A stretch of 64,000 bases of DNA from Prochlorococcus sp. AG-402-K04 (GCA_003216895.1 QCID01000003.1:1-64000); one strand, 5' to 3'. Counted from the stretch's first letter, positions 36,415 to 45,349 are shown. The notes: generated by a model not told the origin, from the letters alone. Program-made: numbers and translations.

Positions 36415-36750
36415 GTGGCAGATTCTTGGGATTCATATTTTGCACATTATTCTGATTGGGACGATGCGCATTGTTTTAATGTAAGACTTGAACTTAAATT
36501 TGAGGAAGAAATTAAGAGACTTGGTTACTCTGAGTACGTAAATTCTGATGATATTTATTTAATAGATAATAACATTTCCAATAAAATCCTCCCTAAAACT
36601 AAAACTTACACAAAGAATAAGAACGAAATTTTATTATCTTTTGATGTTCCTTACGATTGGTCTATAGATACAGATTGGGAGGATAAGGCTCTTATTCTTC
36701 TTGGACTATCTGACGAGTGGGTCATAGACTCATCTGTTGAGGATAAATAA
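36415..36750 (+). CDS. Acidic hypothetical protein, 111 aa
   Basis: GTG-started 111-residue frame rich in Asp and Trp. The start (ADSWDSYFAHYSDWDDAHCF) and the end (PYDWSIDTDWEDKALILLG) share a W-x-x-D repeat flavour. Soluble, no known motif. Composition is clearly protein-like. Confidence 0.6.
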   Translation: MADSWDSYFAHYSDWDDAHCFNVRLELKFEEEIKRLGYSEYVNSDDIYLIDNNISNKILPKTKTYTKNKNEILLSFDVPYDWSIDTDWEDKALILLGLSDEWVIDSSVEDK

Positions 36751-36802
36751 TAATGATTACTTTTGGATATTCTATTCGAAGTTATAAGGAATCTAATTAT
36801 AT

Positions 36803-37069
36803 TTATGAGTAAAAAATAAGTGTAAGACCTTTTGGAGTCAGATAAAATTCTTTCTCTTCGCGACTTAAATCCATTGCTAATTCCTCACCTTCTTTAATTG
36901 CCTGCTCATAGGGAGGTTTTGAAGGTGAATTTCCTTTGTAAATTGCAGCAATACCTAATGGAGTTGCGTTCCAAGAAAAATTAGCTGTTTCTCCAATAGG
37001 AGGCTGATTTAAGGCTTCTTCAAGAAGATTTGATGAGTTTGATTTGGGACGAGTTGTTGTTGTTGTCAT
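36803..37069 (-). CDS. Hypothetical protein, 88 aa
   Basis: 88 residues. A Thr/Ser-rich N-terminus is followed by a compact region with Trp and Pro (ANFSWNATPLGIAAIYKGN and PYEQAIKEGEELA). No signal peptide. The stop is 50 bases from the convergent 111-aa gene. No family recognised. Confidence 0.6.
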   Translation of the reverse strand: MTTTTTRPKSNSSNLLEEALNQPPIGETANFSWNATPLGIAAIYKGNSPSKPPYEQAIKEGEELAMDLSREEKEFYLTPKGLTLIFYS

Positions 37070-37140
37070 TTCTATATTTAAATTTCTTATAAAAAAAACT
37101 TGTTTAGTGATCCTTAGAAGAATATTTCACATACGTTCTA

Positions 37141-37233
37141 GTGCATTGGATTGTTATATGCGCCATTTTTGTTGATCTCTGCATCCTTTTTATTGCTAAA
37201 CAACTCTTTGAATCCTTTATTAACGGGAATTAG
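37141..37233 (+). CDS. Possible 30-aa membrane peptide
   Basis: GTG-started frame encoding one hydrophobic helix (VHWIVICAIFVDLCILFIAK) with a short polar tail. It fits a mini membrane protein but may be chance in T-rich DNA. Confidence 0.25.
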   Translation: MHWIVICAIFVDLCILFIAKQLFESFINGN

Positions 37234-37262
37234 ACTTTCCCTAATTAATTTGGAAATACCGA

Positions 37263-37658
37263 TTATTTATTTTGTATGATTTTTTGAAATAGGATAAATT
37301 GTTTAAACTGCTCAAATAATTCTTTGTTAAAGACTTCTCTGGTTTCGAAGAAATTAATATCTGAGTTGGATTTGTAATTTTTTTTGTTGAAAGTTATACC
37401 TTTATCTGAGATCAATTCATCAAGTTCATTATAGTTGATAGAAGAATTATTCATATTATTTACCTCTTCATAGTGTTTCTTTCTAACTAGATCATTAGAA
37501 TTTTGAAGTTCTAAACCTCCTCTGGCGATTAGTGCCTCTTCGACTAAAATTCCTACCACTTTTGATTGGCTTAGTTTTTCTTTATTTGCAATTTTGGTTA
37601 TCGTTTTTTGAGCCTTAATTGATGGGAGATAGCCAATCCTTTTTCTTATGGAGGGCAT
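37263..37658 (-). CDS. Ribbon-helix-helix-like protein, 131 aa
   Basis: 131 residues. The first 45 (RIGYLPSIKAQKTITKIA, then EKLSQSKVVGILVEEALIA) fit a strand-helix-helix DNA-binding unit of the RHH/CopG type. The rest is Asn-rich and helical with an FxxFxxFxxF-like end. No toxin gene is adjacent, so a regulator is more likely than an antitoxin. The DNA-binding assignment rests on pattern only. Confidence 0.55.
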   Translation of the reverse strand: MPSIRKRIGYLPSIKAQKTITKIANKEKLSQSKVVGILVEEALIARGGLELQNSNDLVRKKHYEEVNNMNNSSINYNELDELISDKGITFNKKNYKSNSDINFFETREVFNKELFEQFKQFILFQKIIQNK

Positions 37659-37740
37659 ACAAAGCTATTTTAGATAATTTTAATTTACTTTGATTTTTGG
37701 TTGAATTTCAAATCTTTTATGTATTTCTTGAAGTAAGTTT

Positions 37741-37917
37741 TTAAAAAATCCATTCGGCTAGCATTATTCTTGCGTTCTCCATTTCATTATTAGCCTTAAG
37801 TTCATTTATCTTTTTTAGAGCTGAATAGGCCATTTTCCCTTTTTCCCAAAAACGAATATGATTTATAGGGCTTAGAAGATTAGATTCACTACCCGAATTA
37901 GTACTATTTTTAGACAT
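37741..37917 (-). CDS. Small helical protein, 58 aa
   Basis: ATG-started 58-residue frame: a Ser/Asn-rich start, then INHIRFWEKGKMAYSALKK and a Leu/Glu/Asn-rich helix ending in AEWIF. Good protein-like composition. It lies 82 bases upstream of the RHH-like gene on the same strand. Unknown function. Confidence 0.55.
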   Translation of the reverse strand: MSKNSTNSGSESNLLSPINHIRFWEKGKMAYSALKKINELKANNEMENARIMLAEWIF

Positions 37918-37936
37918 TAGTTTGAAAAAGAGCTAT

Positions 37937-37975
37937 TTCTGGAATTGAATTAAATAGTTTTATTCAATTCCAGAA
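37937..37975 (-). terminator. Strong hairpin, probable terminator of the 71-aa gene
   Basis: A perfect 14-bp inverted repeat (TTCTGGAATTGAAT / ATTCAATTCCAGAA) with an 11-base loop. On the minus strand it is followed by AATAGCTCTTTTTC. It lies 117 bases beyond the stop of the 38092-38307 gene. A terminator or mRNA-end stabiliser is most likely. Confidence 0.6.
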
Positions 37976-38091
37976 TAGACTATTGACTAAAGCTTCTATG
38001 AAAAAATAAAAATATAGTGAAATAAAATTCTTTAGGTATTAATTATTACTAACAGTTGATTTTCAAATATATTAAATTTAATAATTTGTTG

Positions 38092-38307
38092 TTAGTGTTT
38101 TTTATCTTCGGGAAATTCTGGTCTCTCTTTCTTTTTTCTTCTTCCGTCTGAAAGCTCTAGTAGAGTTGAAAGTTGTTCATAAACTGATCTGAGTGATGAT
38201 AACTCTGGAAGTAAACCATCGTTCCTAAGGTCTTCATCCATATATCTTAGCTCTTGTCTCACATAGGAGAGAATTGATTTTGCTTCATCTCTTTTTGGAC
38301 CAGCCAT
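38092..38307 (-). CDS. Small helical protein, 71 aa (family B)
   Basis: 71 residues: a KRDEAKSILSYVRQELRYMD helix, a DGLLPELSSLRSVYEQLS helix, and a basic tail ending RPEFPEDKK. It aligns throughout with the 67-residue protein at 41364-41567 (YxRQELRxxD, YGLLPELSxLxxVY, KKKxxPEF). The two are clear paralogues on opposite strands 3 kb apart. Likely a two-helix coiled hairpin, perhaps dimeric. Function unknown. Confidence 0.75.
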   Translation of the reverse strand: MAGPKRDEAKSILSYVRQELRYMDEDLRNDGLLPELSSLRSVYEQLSTLLELSDGRRKKKERPEFPEDKKH

Positions 38308-38527
38308 ATTTTTTTTTAAATTTTTTGAAAAGATACAACAAAAATCAACTTAATTATGAATTCAACTGGGTTTCAAGACAATGTGTTTCTATTTAACAAC
38401 TTTTTTTATTTAACTTAAATCTTATTTGATTTTTTAAATTTACCTTTTATTCAATAAACAAAAGTAGTAAACAAATAATTTATATACTATTTTATTAAAG
38501 TATAAATTATTGGATGTTTATTATTTG

Positions 38528-39739
38528 ATGATTTCAGATCTTGTAATTATTGGCGGTGGTGCCTCTGGTTTTATGGGGGCAATTACAGCGACTGGAAGTG
38601 GACTTAGATCTGTTGTGATACTTGAAGGTAGTTCAAAAGTACTTGAAAAAGTTAGAATTAGTGGAGGAGGTAGATGTAATTTAACTAACTCATGCTGCGA
38701 GATCTCTAATTTAGTAAATAATTATCCTAGAGGAGAAAAGCAATTAATAGGCTTGTTTAATAGATTCTCTACAACTGAAGCTATTGAATGGTTTCAGAAT
38801 AAAGGAGTTACTCTTAAAGTAGAGAAAGATGGCCGAGTATTTCCTTGTTCAGATTCCTCTGAAGATGTGATAAAATGTTTGACTGATTTTGCAAAGAAGT
38901 CTGGTGTAAAGGTATTCGCAAATTCTCATGTAAAGCAAATAGATATTATAAAACAGGGCTTTAAGTTATTAGTTAAAGGAAACAAGTCATTTGAAGCAAA
39001 AAATATTTTGATTTGTACTGGAGGTCATCCTAGTGGACGAAGATTAGCAAAGAGTCTTGGTCATTCTATTATTCAACCTGTTCCATCTCTTTTTTCTTTT
39101 GCTACTTCTGAAAAATCATTAAGAACTTGTTCTGGTATCACCTTAGATGTTCAAATTAAACTGACTGTAAATAAAAAAAAATATGCTGAGAATGGTTCGA
39201 TTTTGATTACACATAAAGGCTTTAGTGGTCCTGTAATACTAAAGCTCTCAGCATTTAGCGCAAGATATCTACACGCTAATAAATATAAAGGTAAATTAAA
39301 AATAAATTGGCTTTGCATGAATGAGGATGAAGTGAGATTAAAACTTGATTTATATAAATTAGATAATGGTAAAAAGTCTGTATTTAATAATAAACCTTTT
39401 AATAATCTGCCAAGAAGCTTATGGAAAGCTCTTCTCTCAAGCTTAAATATTGATAGTCAATTAAAGTGGGCTGATTTCTCTAAATCCTCTAAAGAGTGTC
39501 TCGTGAAAAGTTTAACAATGAATAACTACTTAATAAACAGTCGTGGTCCTTATGGAGAGGAATTTGTAACTGCTGGTGGAGTATCTCTCAATGAAATTAA
39601 TTTTAAAACTATGGAAAGTAAGATATGTAAAGGGCTGTTTTTTGCTGGTGAGGTACTAGATATTGATGGTATCACTGGTGGTTTTAATTTCCAACATTGC
39701 TGGACAAGTGGCTGGGTTGCGGGTAAATCAGTCGTATAA
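38528..39739 (+). CDS. HI0933/BaiN-type FAD-dependent oxidoreductase
   Basis: 403 residues with a dinucleotide-binding start LVIIGGGASGFMGAI, then VRISGGGRCNLTNS, the flavoprotein HI0933 signature. The C-terminus is ITGGFNFQHCWTSGWVAG. The family is of broad unknown function, some members acting in bile-acid or quinone reduction. The ATG at 38528 is used rather than TTG 38510, since it places the Rossmann motif eight residues from the start. One of the few enzyme-like genes in this accessory stretch. Confidence 0.85.
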   Translation: MISDLVIIGGGASGFMGAITATGSGLRSVVILEGSSKVLEKVRISGGGRCNLTNSCCEISNLVNNYPRGEKQLIGLFNRFSTTEAIEWFQNKGVTLKVEKDGRVFPCSDSSEDVIKCLTDFAKKSGVKVFANSHVKQIDIIKQGFKLLVKGNKSFEAKNILICTGGHPSGRRLAKSLGHSIIQPVPSLFSFATSEKSLRTCSGITLDVQIKLTVNKKKYAENGSILITHKGFSGPVILKLSAFSARYLHANKYKGKLKINWLCMNEDEVRLKLDLYKLDNGKKSVFNNKPFNNLPRSLWKALLSSLNIDSQLKWADFSKSSKECLVKSLTMNNYLINSRGPYGEEFVTAGGVSLNEINFKTMESKICKGLFFAGEVLDIDGITGGFNFQHCWTSGWVAGKSVV

Positions 39740-39817
39740 AATAGTTATAGGTTGAATTCAATTTTTATAAATTTTAGGTGCAATAAATAATGGTATTAGA
39801 TTGAATACACTAGATAT

Positions 39818-39916
39818 ATGATTTATCCAAGTGATGCAATCAGTGCTGGTATCGCAACTGCTATTAGACCGACAGCAGCTGTAGCGGTAAGTAACGATGT
39901 GCTCAAAGTACTTTAA
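39818..39916 (+). CDS. Possible 32-aa peptide
   Basis: ATG-started 32-codon frame (MIYPSDAISAGIATAIRPTA, then AVAVSNDVLKVL) with high Ala/Val and little AT bias. It may be a small membrane or photosystem-associated peptide, but no known subunit matches. Confidence 0.35.
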   Translation: MIYPSDAISAGIATAIRPTAAVAVSNDVLKVL

Positions 39917-40214
39917 TATTCAAGTACATCATACAGAAGAGATTTCATTGTTTTTGTGAGTATTAATACGATTTGTTGGGACTTATGTTATGTACGCGCC
40001 CCTTTTTGTTCGGTTAAGGATAATCAATTATTTGATGGCTTCCCCATTCAATAACAGGCTCCAAAATTAAATACTTGATTTGTTTTCAAGCATCCCCTGC
40101 AAAAACTTCCAACGACCGTGATAAGTATTAATACTCATCGTTAAAAGCTAATCCTTTTTTTCCACGCTTTACGCCATGACATATCTAAAGTTCAGTCAAT
40201 TGTTCTAGGTTAAA
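39917..40214. other. Spacer with inverted repeats; possible small RNA
   Basis: About 300 bases without a strong gene. TGAGTATTAATAC at 39957-39969 and its exact inverse at 40125-40137 flank a core that includes a C-rich GCGCCCCTTTTTG run. A 23-codon frame (MSINTYHGRWKFLQGMLENK) lies on the minus strand at 40067-40138. Could be a regulatory RNA or a mini-element remnant. Confidence 0.35.
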
Positions 40215-40772
40215 TTGCTTAATTCAATCTTATATAAATCAGTATTCAAGAATTTTGCTTTTCTTGTTTTAAGAGTTTTTACAGGAGCACTTTTGATCCA
40301 TCATGGATTTGAAAAGTTAAATGACATCAATAACTTTGCTGATGCCTTTGTTCGACCTCTACACTTACCTTTTCCCATTACTCTCTCTTACATAGCTGCG
40401 GGGTCTGAAATAGGTGGTAGTTGGTTATTGATACTTGGTCTTGCTACCAGATTAGGAGCAACTGCAATACTTGGAACCATGTCTGTAGCCATATATCATG
40501 CAATCGTCACGTCTGGTTTTAATATTTATTTGTTAGAGCTTTTAGCACTTTATTTTGCTTCGGCTTTCTCAATAATTTTATTAGGACCTGGAAAATTCTC
40601 TGCTGATTATCTAATTAAGGAAACTTTAAAATCTAATCCCGAATTTGTTATCTCAATTTTCAATAAACAGCCGTTAGATAAATCTATAGTGTCATCTAAT
40701 ATTGTTTTAACTAAATCTTCAAAACAAAAGAAATCATTCGATTTTCCTTTCTCTAGTTTTCTATCTTCATAA
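40215..40772 (+). CDS. DoxX family membrane protein
   Basis: 185 residues, TTG start. Four hydrophobic helices: LRVFTGALLIHHGFEKL, then SYIAAGSEIGGSWLLILGLA, TAILGTMSVAIYHAIV and YFASAFSIILLG. This is the DoxX layout including the conserved HG..K after helix 1. Family members modulate redox or act in sulfur metabolism; role here unknown. The last 45 residues are a Ser/Lys-rich tail. Confidence 0.8.
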   Translation: MLNSILYKSVFKNFAFLVLRVFTGALLIHHGFEKLNDINNFADAFVRPLHLPFPITLSYIAAGSEIGGSWLLILGLATRLGATAILGTMSVAIYHAIVTSGFNIYLLELLALYFASAFSIILLGPGKFSADYLIKETLKSNPEFVISIFNKQPLDKSIVSSNIVLTKSSKQKKSFDFPFSSFLSS

Positions 40773-40783
40773 TCAAATTTTTA

Positions 40784-41098
40784 TTATTTTTTTTCATCTT
40801 CTTTTTTCTTCATTGACAAGTAGAACCACATCCAAGTAGGCAAAGTAATAAAGAATCCTATTAATATGATATAACTTTTTGTAGTATCCCAAGCTGCTTC
40901 ATTACATTCTTCCTTGATTTTATTCGTGGAGATGACTTTACTGCTTAGGTTCCTACAAATATTTAGTCCATGAATACTAAGAGTTCCGTATGTTATCGCT
41001 GTTGGAACAGTTGCAAGGGATATTGCTAGTATTAAATTGCCTAGCCTCAGGTTGAGGTCTTTTCTTCTTTGTTGATCCATATATATATTTTTAGCCAT
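40784..41098 (-). CDS. Two-helix membrane protein, 104 aa
   Basis: 104 residues with helices at about 20-45 (LGNLILAISLATVPTAITYG) and 73-95 (SYIILIGFFITLPTWMWFYL), separated by a loop with two Cys. Ends in KKKEDEKK. Convergent with the DoxX gene, 11 bases apart. No family recognised. Confidence 0.65.
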   Translation of the reverse strand: MAKNIYMDQQRRKDLNLRLGNLILAISLATVPTAITYGTLSIHGLNICRNLSSKVISTNKIKEECNEAAWDTTKSYIILIGFFITLPTWMWFYLSMKKKEDEKK

Positions 41099-41363
41099 AT
41101 CTAAGATATTGCACTGTATAGTTCTTATTTTTTTACAAAGCAGTAAGTTTTTGGAAGAAGCTCTGCAGTTTTTGCTCTAAATTTTTTAAAGTCAAATTCT
41201 CTCTACTTTTTATGTTATTTATAGTTTTATATGTTTTATGTAATTAACTTGCTTAAAAGTTTGGTGATAACTTGTAGGTTTATAAATTTTGTGAATTTTT
41301 AGATGCTTTAAATCCTAATCTTAGGTTAAAGTTAATTCCTTGTAGCAATTAATCAATTCTATA

Positions 41364-41567
41364 ATGTCCACAAGTAAGAGAGAAGAAGTTAGTTCGCATC
41401 TGCGTTATATCAGGCAAGAACTTCGAGACTTGGATCAAATGCTCGGCCAGTACGGGTTATTACCTGAGTTGTCTGAGCTGAAAGAGGTTTATAACTCATT
41501 AGATGCACTTCATCAATTACTTTCAGGGAAAGTTAAAAAGAAACCTAAACCCGAGTTTGATGATTGA
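41364..41567 (+). CDS. Small helical protein, 67 aa (family B)
   Basis: 67 residues: a SHLRYIRQELRDLDQML helix, then YGLLPELSELKEVYNSLDAL and a basic tail. Paralogue of the 71-residue protein at 38092-38307. ATG start. The pair may form a hetero- or homodimeric helical hairpin. Confidence 0.75.
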   Translation: MSTSKREEVSSHLRYIRQELRDLDQMLGQYGLLPELSELKEVYNSLDALHQLLSGKVKKKPKPEFDD

Positions 41568-41711
41568 TATCATTAATTAGTCTTTGAATGGAAATGTAAA
41601 AACCAATGCAAGAATTTGTTTGATTAATCTTTTCTCCCTAAGTGTTTTTGATAGGGACTTGCAAAAAAAGAAACTACTAACAAAATAAATTTAAGGACAG
41701 TAATTTTACTA

Positions 41712-41921
41712 ATGATTGATGAAAATTGGAAAAATCAGTATAAGAAATGGAAAAATTTAAAACCCTATGAAATTAAATTGATAGATGATGGGGCTAAAAG
41801 TCAATCTCAAGCTTGGCTCCTAAATTCAATGTGGTGTGAATGGATAGATTTGAAAAGAATCAATATGTCTGAGCTTTCTACTAATGATATTTCTTCCTGC
41901 ACTGATCCTTGGGAAGGCTGA
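41712..41921 (+). CDS. Hypothetical protein, 69 aa
   Basis: 69 residues rich in Trp and Lys (ENWKNQYKKWKNLKPYEIKL, then AWLLNSMWCEWIDLK). No signal peptide. Ends close to the convergent AI-2E gene. Unknown, but composition supports a real gene. Confidence 0.55.
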   Translation: MIDENWKNQYKKWKNLKPYEIKLIDDGAKSQSQAWLLNSMWCEWIDLKRINMSELSTNDISSCTDPWEG

Positions 41922-41948
41922 TATTCGTCTCCTCCTCATCTTCCTTCT

Positions 41949-43025
41949 TTACATTTTTGTTGAGAAATAATTCTTTTCTAATACGTCATGAATAATTATT
42001 TCTTTAACAAATACTTGAATTACTACAGCCATTGGAATTGCTAACAACAAACCAAGTGGTCCAAAAAGAATAGTGAATATAAATTGAGCAGTAATTGTTA
42101 AGCCTGGGAGTAATTTGACTTGTTTATGCATTATTGAAGGAGTTATTATATAGCTCTCTATATTTTGAATTAATATATATAGGCCAAGAACTGCAAGTGA
42201 TTTCCATGGGGTATCTAATAATGCGACAGAAAGAGGGAATATAGTACTTATTGTTGGACCTACGTTTGGAATAACATTTAAAATGCCAGCTATTAAAGCA
42301 TTTGCGATTACCAATTTTATTCCTAATAGATATAGTCCAATAGCAGCAAGTATTGCTACAAATATTGAGCTTAATAGAACCCCAGCCATCCAACTACTTA
42401 GAGCATTACCGCATCTCAATAAAATAGTTCTTGCTCGTCTTCTATAAAATGATGGGACTAATAATATAGCAACTTCTCTATAAGAGTTAGGCTGCAAAGT
42501 TATCATTAAACCAACTGAGATTATAAAAAATAATTGAAGAATTCCTATCCCAACATTGCTTACCAAACTTATTAAACTTGTTATACTATCTGTTACTCCA
42601 TTTGCAAGAGTTGAACCATCTGGAATCATATTAAGCTTATTTGTTAATATTGTTCTATTAGCTAAATCTGGAATATTATCTTTGTATATAATCTCAACGA
42701 AATTTAAAAATGTATTTATTGAGAGCTCCCATAGTTTACTTACTGCTGATGGTATTTGATTGATTAACTCTTGAAACTCGCTTGTAAATTGTGGTACTAT
42801 TGTTACTATTGAAATAATTGATATTAGTAATATAGAAATTATTGTTATTAGTAAAGATGCCAACCTAGGGATTCGAAGAAAATCTCGAACTTTACCAGTA
42901 ATAGTGCAAAGAGCCATAGCTATTATTATGGCAGCAAAAAATAGTATGATTATTTCTTTTAAACCCCATAAAATTATTACAGAAAAAACTAAAGCAGTAA
43001 TTGATAACAAGCTAGTTGATTTCAA
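41949..43025 (-). CDS. AI-2E family (PerM/YdiK-like) transporter
   Basis: 358 residues with about eight hydrophobic helices. The C-terminal region contains GILNVIPNVGPTISTIFPL and IQNIESYIITPSIM, the family signature. Such proteins export small molecules or ions; the specific substrate is unknown. Nine bases separate it from psb28 on the same strand. Confidence 0.88.
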   Translation of the reverse strand: MKSTSLLSITALVFSVIILWGLKEIIILFFAAIIIAMALCTITGKVRDFLRIPRLASLLITIISILLISIISIVTIVPQFTSEFQELINQIPSAVSKLWELSINTFLNFVEIIYKDNIPDLANRTILTNKLNMIPDGSTLANGVTDSITSLISLVSNVGIGILQLFFIISVGLMITLQPNSYREVAILLVPSFYRRRARTILLRCGNALSSWMAGVLLSSIFVAILAAIGLYLLGIKLVIANALIAGILNVIPNVGPTISTIFPLSVALLDTPWKSLAVLGLYILIQNIESYIITPSIMHKQVKLLPGLTITAQFIFTILFGPLGLLLAIPMAVVIQVFVKEIIIHDVLEKNYFSTKM

Positions 43026-43034
43026 TTTAAATAA

Positions 43035-43385
43035 TTAATTAGGAGAAAGTGAATTTGCATACCTTTTCGCGAAACGCATAAATCTCTCGAATTCTTTTTC
43101 TGAATTCCAAGTATAAGTAGAATTTACTTCGTTAAGATGATCTTTTGAAATAGATAAATCTATCTTTTTAGTTGAAAGTTCACCTTCGCAATCAATAAGG
43201 TACATTTTTTGCACCGATTTAAAATTCTTTAATGTTATTGTTGTCGGCTGTTTAAATTTATAGATTGCTTTACCTCTTTTTCCATCTGGGTTTCTGAATA
43301 ATCGTATTTCAGGAGGATCTTTTTCGTTTTTTCCTTTAACAAATTGAATTGCTACATTCTCATTGATTTTAGTCATCTTTTCCAT
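43035..43385 (-). CDS. psb28: Photosystem II assembly protein Psb28
   Basis: 116 residues. NVAIQFVKGKNEKDPPEIRL and the end EKEFERFMRFAKRYANSLS match Psb28, a soluble factor that binds CP47-containing PSII assembly intermediates on the cytoplasmic side. ATG at 43385 or, perhaps better, the in-frame ATG at 43376. Probably cotranscribed with the AI-2E gene. Confidence 0.88.
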   Translation of the reverse strand: MEKMTKINENVAIQFVKGKNEKDPPEIRLFRNPDGKRGKAIYKFKQPTTITLKNFKSVQKMYLIDCEGELSTKKIDLSISKDHLNEVNSTYTWNSEKEFERFMRFAKRYANSLSPN

Positions 43386-43417
43386 TGATTTAATTAATAT
43401 AGACAGTCTTATGAAAA

Positions 43418-44464
43418 CTATAATGGATTGAGCTTCTGATTTAAGATTTTATTTAAAGATGATTTTAGGCTTAGACCACTAAGATTAATTGAATTTACCT
43501 TGTTTGTTTTTTTAAGTTCATATTCATAGCACTTATCATAATAATAGAGCATAGCCTCGCAGGCTTTTGACCATTCTTTCTTTTCAATTGCAGTTAGTGC
43601 TTCTTTTGTTCTTTGTGGCCCTAATCTTTTGCTAATTCTAACTACAGCGTCTTTTAATTCATTTTGAGAGTTTTGACTATATACATTGACTAAATTTTTC
43701 ACTCGTTCGTTTTTAGCTTTAATTATTTCAATGATTGGTGCTTTTTTCATTCTTATATACAAATTATTTGGTATGCGACATTTTCCTAAATTAGGACTCT
43801 CAGCTTCAATCCATATTTCAACAGCGTTGTTTTTATGAAAGTTAAAAAGAGATTCTGCGATAATATTTTCAAATTGTTGAGTTGTAGGTTGCTCATCCAT
43901 ACCTAATGAACCAAAACTACTCCCTCTATGATTGGCCATTCCTTCTAAGTCAATTACATGTATATTTTCTGTATTGATGTAGTTGAGTAGATCTGTTTTT
44001 CCTGTCCCAGTTTTACCTCCGACCAGCCTTATGGGTAAATCAGCCTCGAATTGATTTAAAACCCATTTTCTATAGCTTTTATATCCACCTTTTAATAAAA
44101 ATGTCTCAATACCAATTGTTCGCGCAAGCCAGGCAAAAGCACTAGATCTCATCCCTCCTCTCCAGCAATATATTCGTAAGGATTTTATCCCTTTTTTTTT
44201 AGTCGTTTTAATTATTATTTCTAATAGCTTTGTGGTTTTAGGAAGGGTCACTTTTAAGCCATTAAGGATTGCTTTTACGCGACTTTCTTTCTTATAGCTT
44301 TTACCAATTGTCTCTCTTTCGATATCAGAAAACAAAGGAATATTAATTGCACCAGGCAAATGACCTTTGCAAAATTCGCTAGGACTTCTTACATCTACTA
44401 TCTGACTGGTTAAATTCCGAAAATCCGTTACGGGATAGCTCGAATTGGTAGGTTTCTCTGACAT
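43418..44464 (-). CDS. selU: tRNA 2-selenouridine synthase
   Basis: 348 residues. The N-terminal rhodanese domain has VDVRSPSEFCKGHLPGAI and the active-site Cys in YCWRGGMRSSA. A C-terminal P-loop domain has GGKTGTGKTD. It geranylates and then selenates 2-thiouridine at the wobble position of some tRNAs. Also called mnmH. No selD is seen in this window, so thio- or geranyl-function alone is possible. Divergent from gun4. Confidence 0.93.
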   Translation of the reverse strand: MSEKPTNSSYPVTDFRNLTSQIVDVRSPSEFCKGHLPGAINIPLFSDIERETIGKSYKKESRVKAILNGLKVTLPKTTKLLEIIIKTTKKKGIKSLRIYCWRGGMRSSAFAWLARTIGIETFLLKGGYKSYRKWVLNQFEADLPIRLVGGKTGTGKTDLLNYINTENIHVIDLEGMANHRGSSFGSLGMDEQPTTQQFENIIAESLFNFHKNNAVEIWIEAESPNLGKCRIPNNLYIRMKKAPIIEIIKAKNERVKNLVNVYSQNSQNELKDAVVRISKRLGPQRTKEALTAIEKKEWSKACEAMLYYYDKCYEYELKKTNKVNSINLSGLSLKSSLNKILNQKLNPL

Positions 44465-44503
44465 AGTATTAGTGCTTAGGTCATTTTAGGCCTGCAGTAG
44501 ATC

Positions 44504-45220
44504 ATGACTGAAGAAAAAACACACCCAAATAAAGAGAGCATAGAGGAGTTCCTGGAGTCTTTTAAAATGGCTTCAGAAAGGAAACGACTCAGTTTGTTGA
44601 ATGTTTTAGAAGAAAGGGTTGAGGAGCTTCTTAGCCTTGGAGAAACTTTAATGAATGGCTTTGATTCTGGTCTTTGTGACTGGACTCCTGGCTTCATTTT
44701 GCAACTTGTTCATAAAACTGACAAAAATTTCATAAAAAATACTCTCAATTGCGATGATCTTTCTTGGTTTCATGCACCATCAGATGTAGGTTTTGATTAT
44801 TCTCCTCTTCAGAGATATTTATTGAATGAATGCTATGAAGATGCTGATCGCTTTACAAGTTCAAAACTTAGAGAGCTTGCAGGAGAACAGGCAGTAAAAA
44901 GAGGTTATGTTTATTATTCTGAAGTTGAATCAGTACCTTCTATTGATTTGTCAACAATAAATAAACTATGGGTTGTTTATTCCAGAGGGAAATTTGGCTT
45001 TACAGTTCAAGCGAAAATATTAGAATCTTTAGGTGGTAGATATGATAAGCTTTGGCCTCGAATAGGCTGGAAAAATGATGGGATATGGACTAGATATCCC
45101 AAAGCATTTAATTGGACAATTGAAGCACCAAATGGACATATGCCATTAGTTAATCAACTTAGAGGAGTTCGATTGATGGATGCGTTGCTAAACCATCAAG
45201 GATTTAAGGATAAAAGTTAA
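44504..45220 (+). CDS. gun4: GUN4 domain protein
   Basis: 238 residues: an N-terminal helical part of about 90 residues, then a GUN4 core with LSTINKLWVVYSRGKFGFTV, VPSIDL and the W-P-R-I-G-W segment, ending NGHMPLVNQLRGVR. Gun4 binds protoporphyrin and stimulates magnesium chelatase in chlorophyll synthesis. The fit to the GUN4 consensus (I-x-x-L-W-x-x-Y-S-x-G-x-F-G-F) is strong. Confidence 0.9.
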   Translation: MTEEKTHPNKESIEEFLESFKMASERKRLSLLNVLEERVEELLSLGETLMNGFDSGLCDWTPGFILQLVHKTDKNFIKNTLNCDDLSWFHAPSDVGFDYSPLQRYLLNECYEDADRFTSSKLRELAGEQAVKRGYVYYSEVESVPSIDLSTINKLWVVYSRGKFGFTVQAKILESLGGRYDKLWPRIGWKNDGIWTRYPKAFNWTIEAPNGHMPLVNQLRGVRLMDALLNHQGFKDKS

Positions 45221-45349
45221 GCGTTTAATGATTAATGTTTAAATTTTTCTCTAATAATACTATTTCTGGCTTAAGTTGAAAATATGTTTTAAACTTCTTT
45301 CTAATCCTTTGATTAGATTATTAATTTACCAAGAATGTTTTAATTAATT

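Noticed and set aside
37263..37658. Antitoxin of a toxin-antitoxin pair
   Set aside because: The RHH-like protein has no adjacent toxin-like gene; the upstream 58-aa frame has no RelE, MazF or VapC features.
28400..42000. Prophage or integrative element
   Set aside because: No integrase, terminase, capsid, portal or transposase gene and no flanking direct repeats were seen.
42124..42393. 89-codon Asn/Ser/Tyr-rich frame inside the AI-2E gene
   Set aside because: Same-strand shifted-frame shadow with biased composition and no independent start.
44476..44697. 73-codon frame antisense to gun4
   Set aside because: It is a shadow of the gun4 reading frame with low-quality composition.
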